A stretch of DNA of 5,691 nt. Origin: Chloroflexota bacterium (lineage in GTDB: Bacteria > Chloroflexota > Anaerolineae > Fen-1058). The DNA is taken from positions 1-5,691 of the forward strand of contig JACRBO010000017.1 of NCBI GenBank assembly GCA_016219235.1, given 5' to 3'. The first letter of the stretch is position 1. The number at the start of each line of letters is the position of its first letter. Positions 5,127 to 5,691 of the stretch are shown piece after piece. A model generated the notes under the pieces. The model worked only from the letters and a program-made list of their open reading frames with translations. It did no database searches and was not told where the DNA came from. A program made the translations under genes and the position numbers.

Positions 5127-5691
5127 ATGACGAGTAAAATCTTCATCGGCATACTGGTGTTCATGATCGTGTTTGCGGCAGCGGGCCTGGTGCTGATCAA
5201 CGAGGGCGTCCTGCCCGATCAGGAACTCAACGGCACGGGCCGCATGCAAGTCGAGGCGCGCGCCCAGCTGGGCCGCTCCATCGAGGCCGGGGCGTTGTTG
5301 TACTTCAATAACTGTTCCACCTGTCACGGCCCCAACGGCGAGGGCATCGCCGGTAGAGGCCCGGTGCTGAATCCCGGCCTGTTCACACAGCACTTTCTGG
5401 AAGTGAAGGCCAGCGGCTATGGCGGCACGCTGCGTGACTATGTAAAAATGACGCTCATCGCGGGCCGCCCCATTCAATCGGAATGGGCTGCGGCGCAGGG
5501 CGGCTACGCCCAGCGCATGCCCACGTGGAGTCAGCAGGTAGGCGGGCCGTTGCGCGACGATCAGATCACCGATCTGACCAACTTCGTGATGAACTGGGAA
5601 GCCGAGGCTGCGGCCGGGCCGAGCGTGCCGTTGGATTTCAAGCCGGTTGGCTCTGATACGACCACGCCGCTGCCAGCCGGGGATGCCCTCG
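5127..5691 (+). CDS. Membrane-anchored c-type cytochrome, 3' end cut by window
   Basis: This probably takes electrons from the Rieske protein and passes them towards a terminal oxidase. The first 188 codons are visible and the frame is open at the edge. Residues about 5-25 are a hydrophobic N-terminal anchor without a clear cleavage site, so the heme domain should face outwards. The heme-binding motif is CSTCH (63-67) in NNCSTCHGPNGEG. M131 in QRMPTWSQ is the likely sixth ligand. The domain closes near DQITDLTNFVMNWE (145-158). A low-complexity linker rich in A, P, T and G follows, and the last visible residues PLPAGDAL resemble the start of another class I cytochrome c domain, so a second heme may follow (inference). 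The gene begins 16 bases after cytochrome b with AGGGA (5113-5117) 9 bases before the ATG. An ATG at 5117 in another frame stops after six codons. It takes the position of qcrC but is not fused to subunit IV as in Bacillus. Confidence 0.9.
   Translation, partial: MTSKIFIGILVFMIVFAAAGLVLINEGVLPDQELNGTGRMQVEARAQLGRSIEAGALLYFNNCSTCHGPNGEGIAGRGPVLNPGLFTQHFLEVKASGYGGTLRDYVKMTLIAGRPIQSEWAAAQGGYAQRMPTWSQQVGGPLRDDQITDLTNFVMNWEAEAAAGPSVPLDFKPVGSDTTTPLPAGDAL

Overview
The window comes from a GC-rich bacterium. It is probably a member of the Chloroflexota (Anaerolineae or Caldilineae-like). That assignment is an inference from remembered family resemblance: the b6-like fused cytochrome b and the membrane-anchored cytochrome c with its NNCSTCHG and QRMPTWSQ segments look like proteins of that phylum. 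No ribosomal RNA or other marker gene is present to confirm it.

Layout. (1) Bases 1-159 hold no complete gene. Two strong adjacent stem-loops lie at 39-86 and 93-123, and a short minus-strand reading frame starts at 48 and runs off the left edge. Together they look like the edge of an insertion sequence next to the end of rnd, a low-confidence reading. (2) Bases 160-2627, minus strand, form a two-gene operon: mgtE (CBS-domain Mg2+ transporter or channel) followed by rnd (ribonuclease D), overlapping by 13 bases. (3) Bases 2628-2843 are a divergent regulatory region with two well-formed, back-to-back sigma70-type promoters. One reads left into mgtE with a leader of only about 20 nt. The other reads right into the respiratory operon with a leader of about 93 nt. 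(4) Bases 2844-5691, plus strand, form a cytochrome bc-type operon: Rieske iron-sulfur protein, a fused b6/subunit IV-type cytochrome b, and a membrane-anchored c-type cytochrome cut by the right edge.

How the genes work together. The three plus-strand genes encode a complete quinol:electron acceptor oxidoreductase core, probably menaquinol-oxidising. Cytochrome b takes quinol electrons at the outer (Qo) site. The Rieske [2Fe-2S] protein receives the high-potential electron and the heme c protein carries it on, presumably towards a terminal oxidase encoded elsewhere. The architecture resembles the Firmicutes qcrABC and b6f lineages more than mitochondrial bc1: helix-D heme histidines have 14 residues between them, there are 3 rather than 4 helices in the C-terminal half, and the b6 cysteine for heme c_n is absent. 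Two points stand out. The Qo motif reads APWY instead of PEWY, so the usual glutamate is missing. The cytochrome b also carries a soluble C-terminal tail of about 145 residues, predicted to lie outside the membrane beside the Rieske and cytochrome c domains. The mgtE-rnd operon has no evident functional link to respiration beyond sharing the divergent promoter region.

I found no CRISPR array, tRNA, rRNA or recognisable riboswitch. I see no convincing wholly new system; the respiratory complex variant and the left-edge element are the parts worth a second look.
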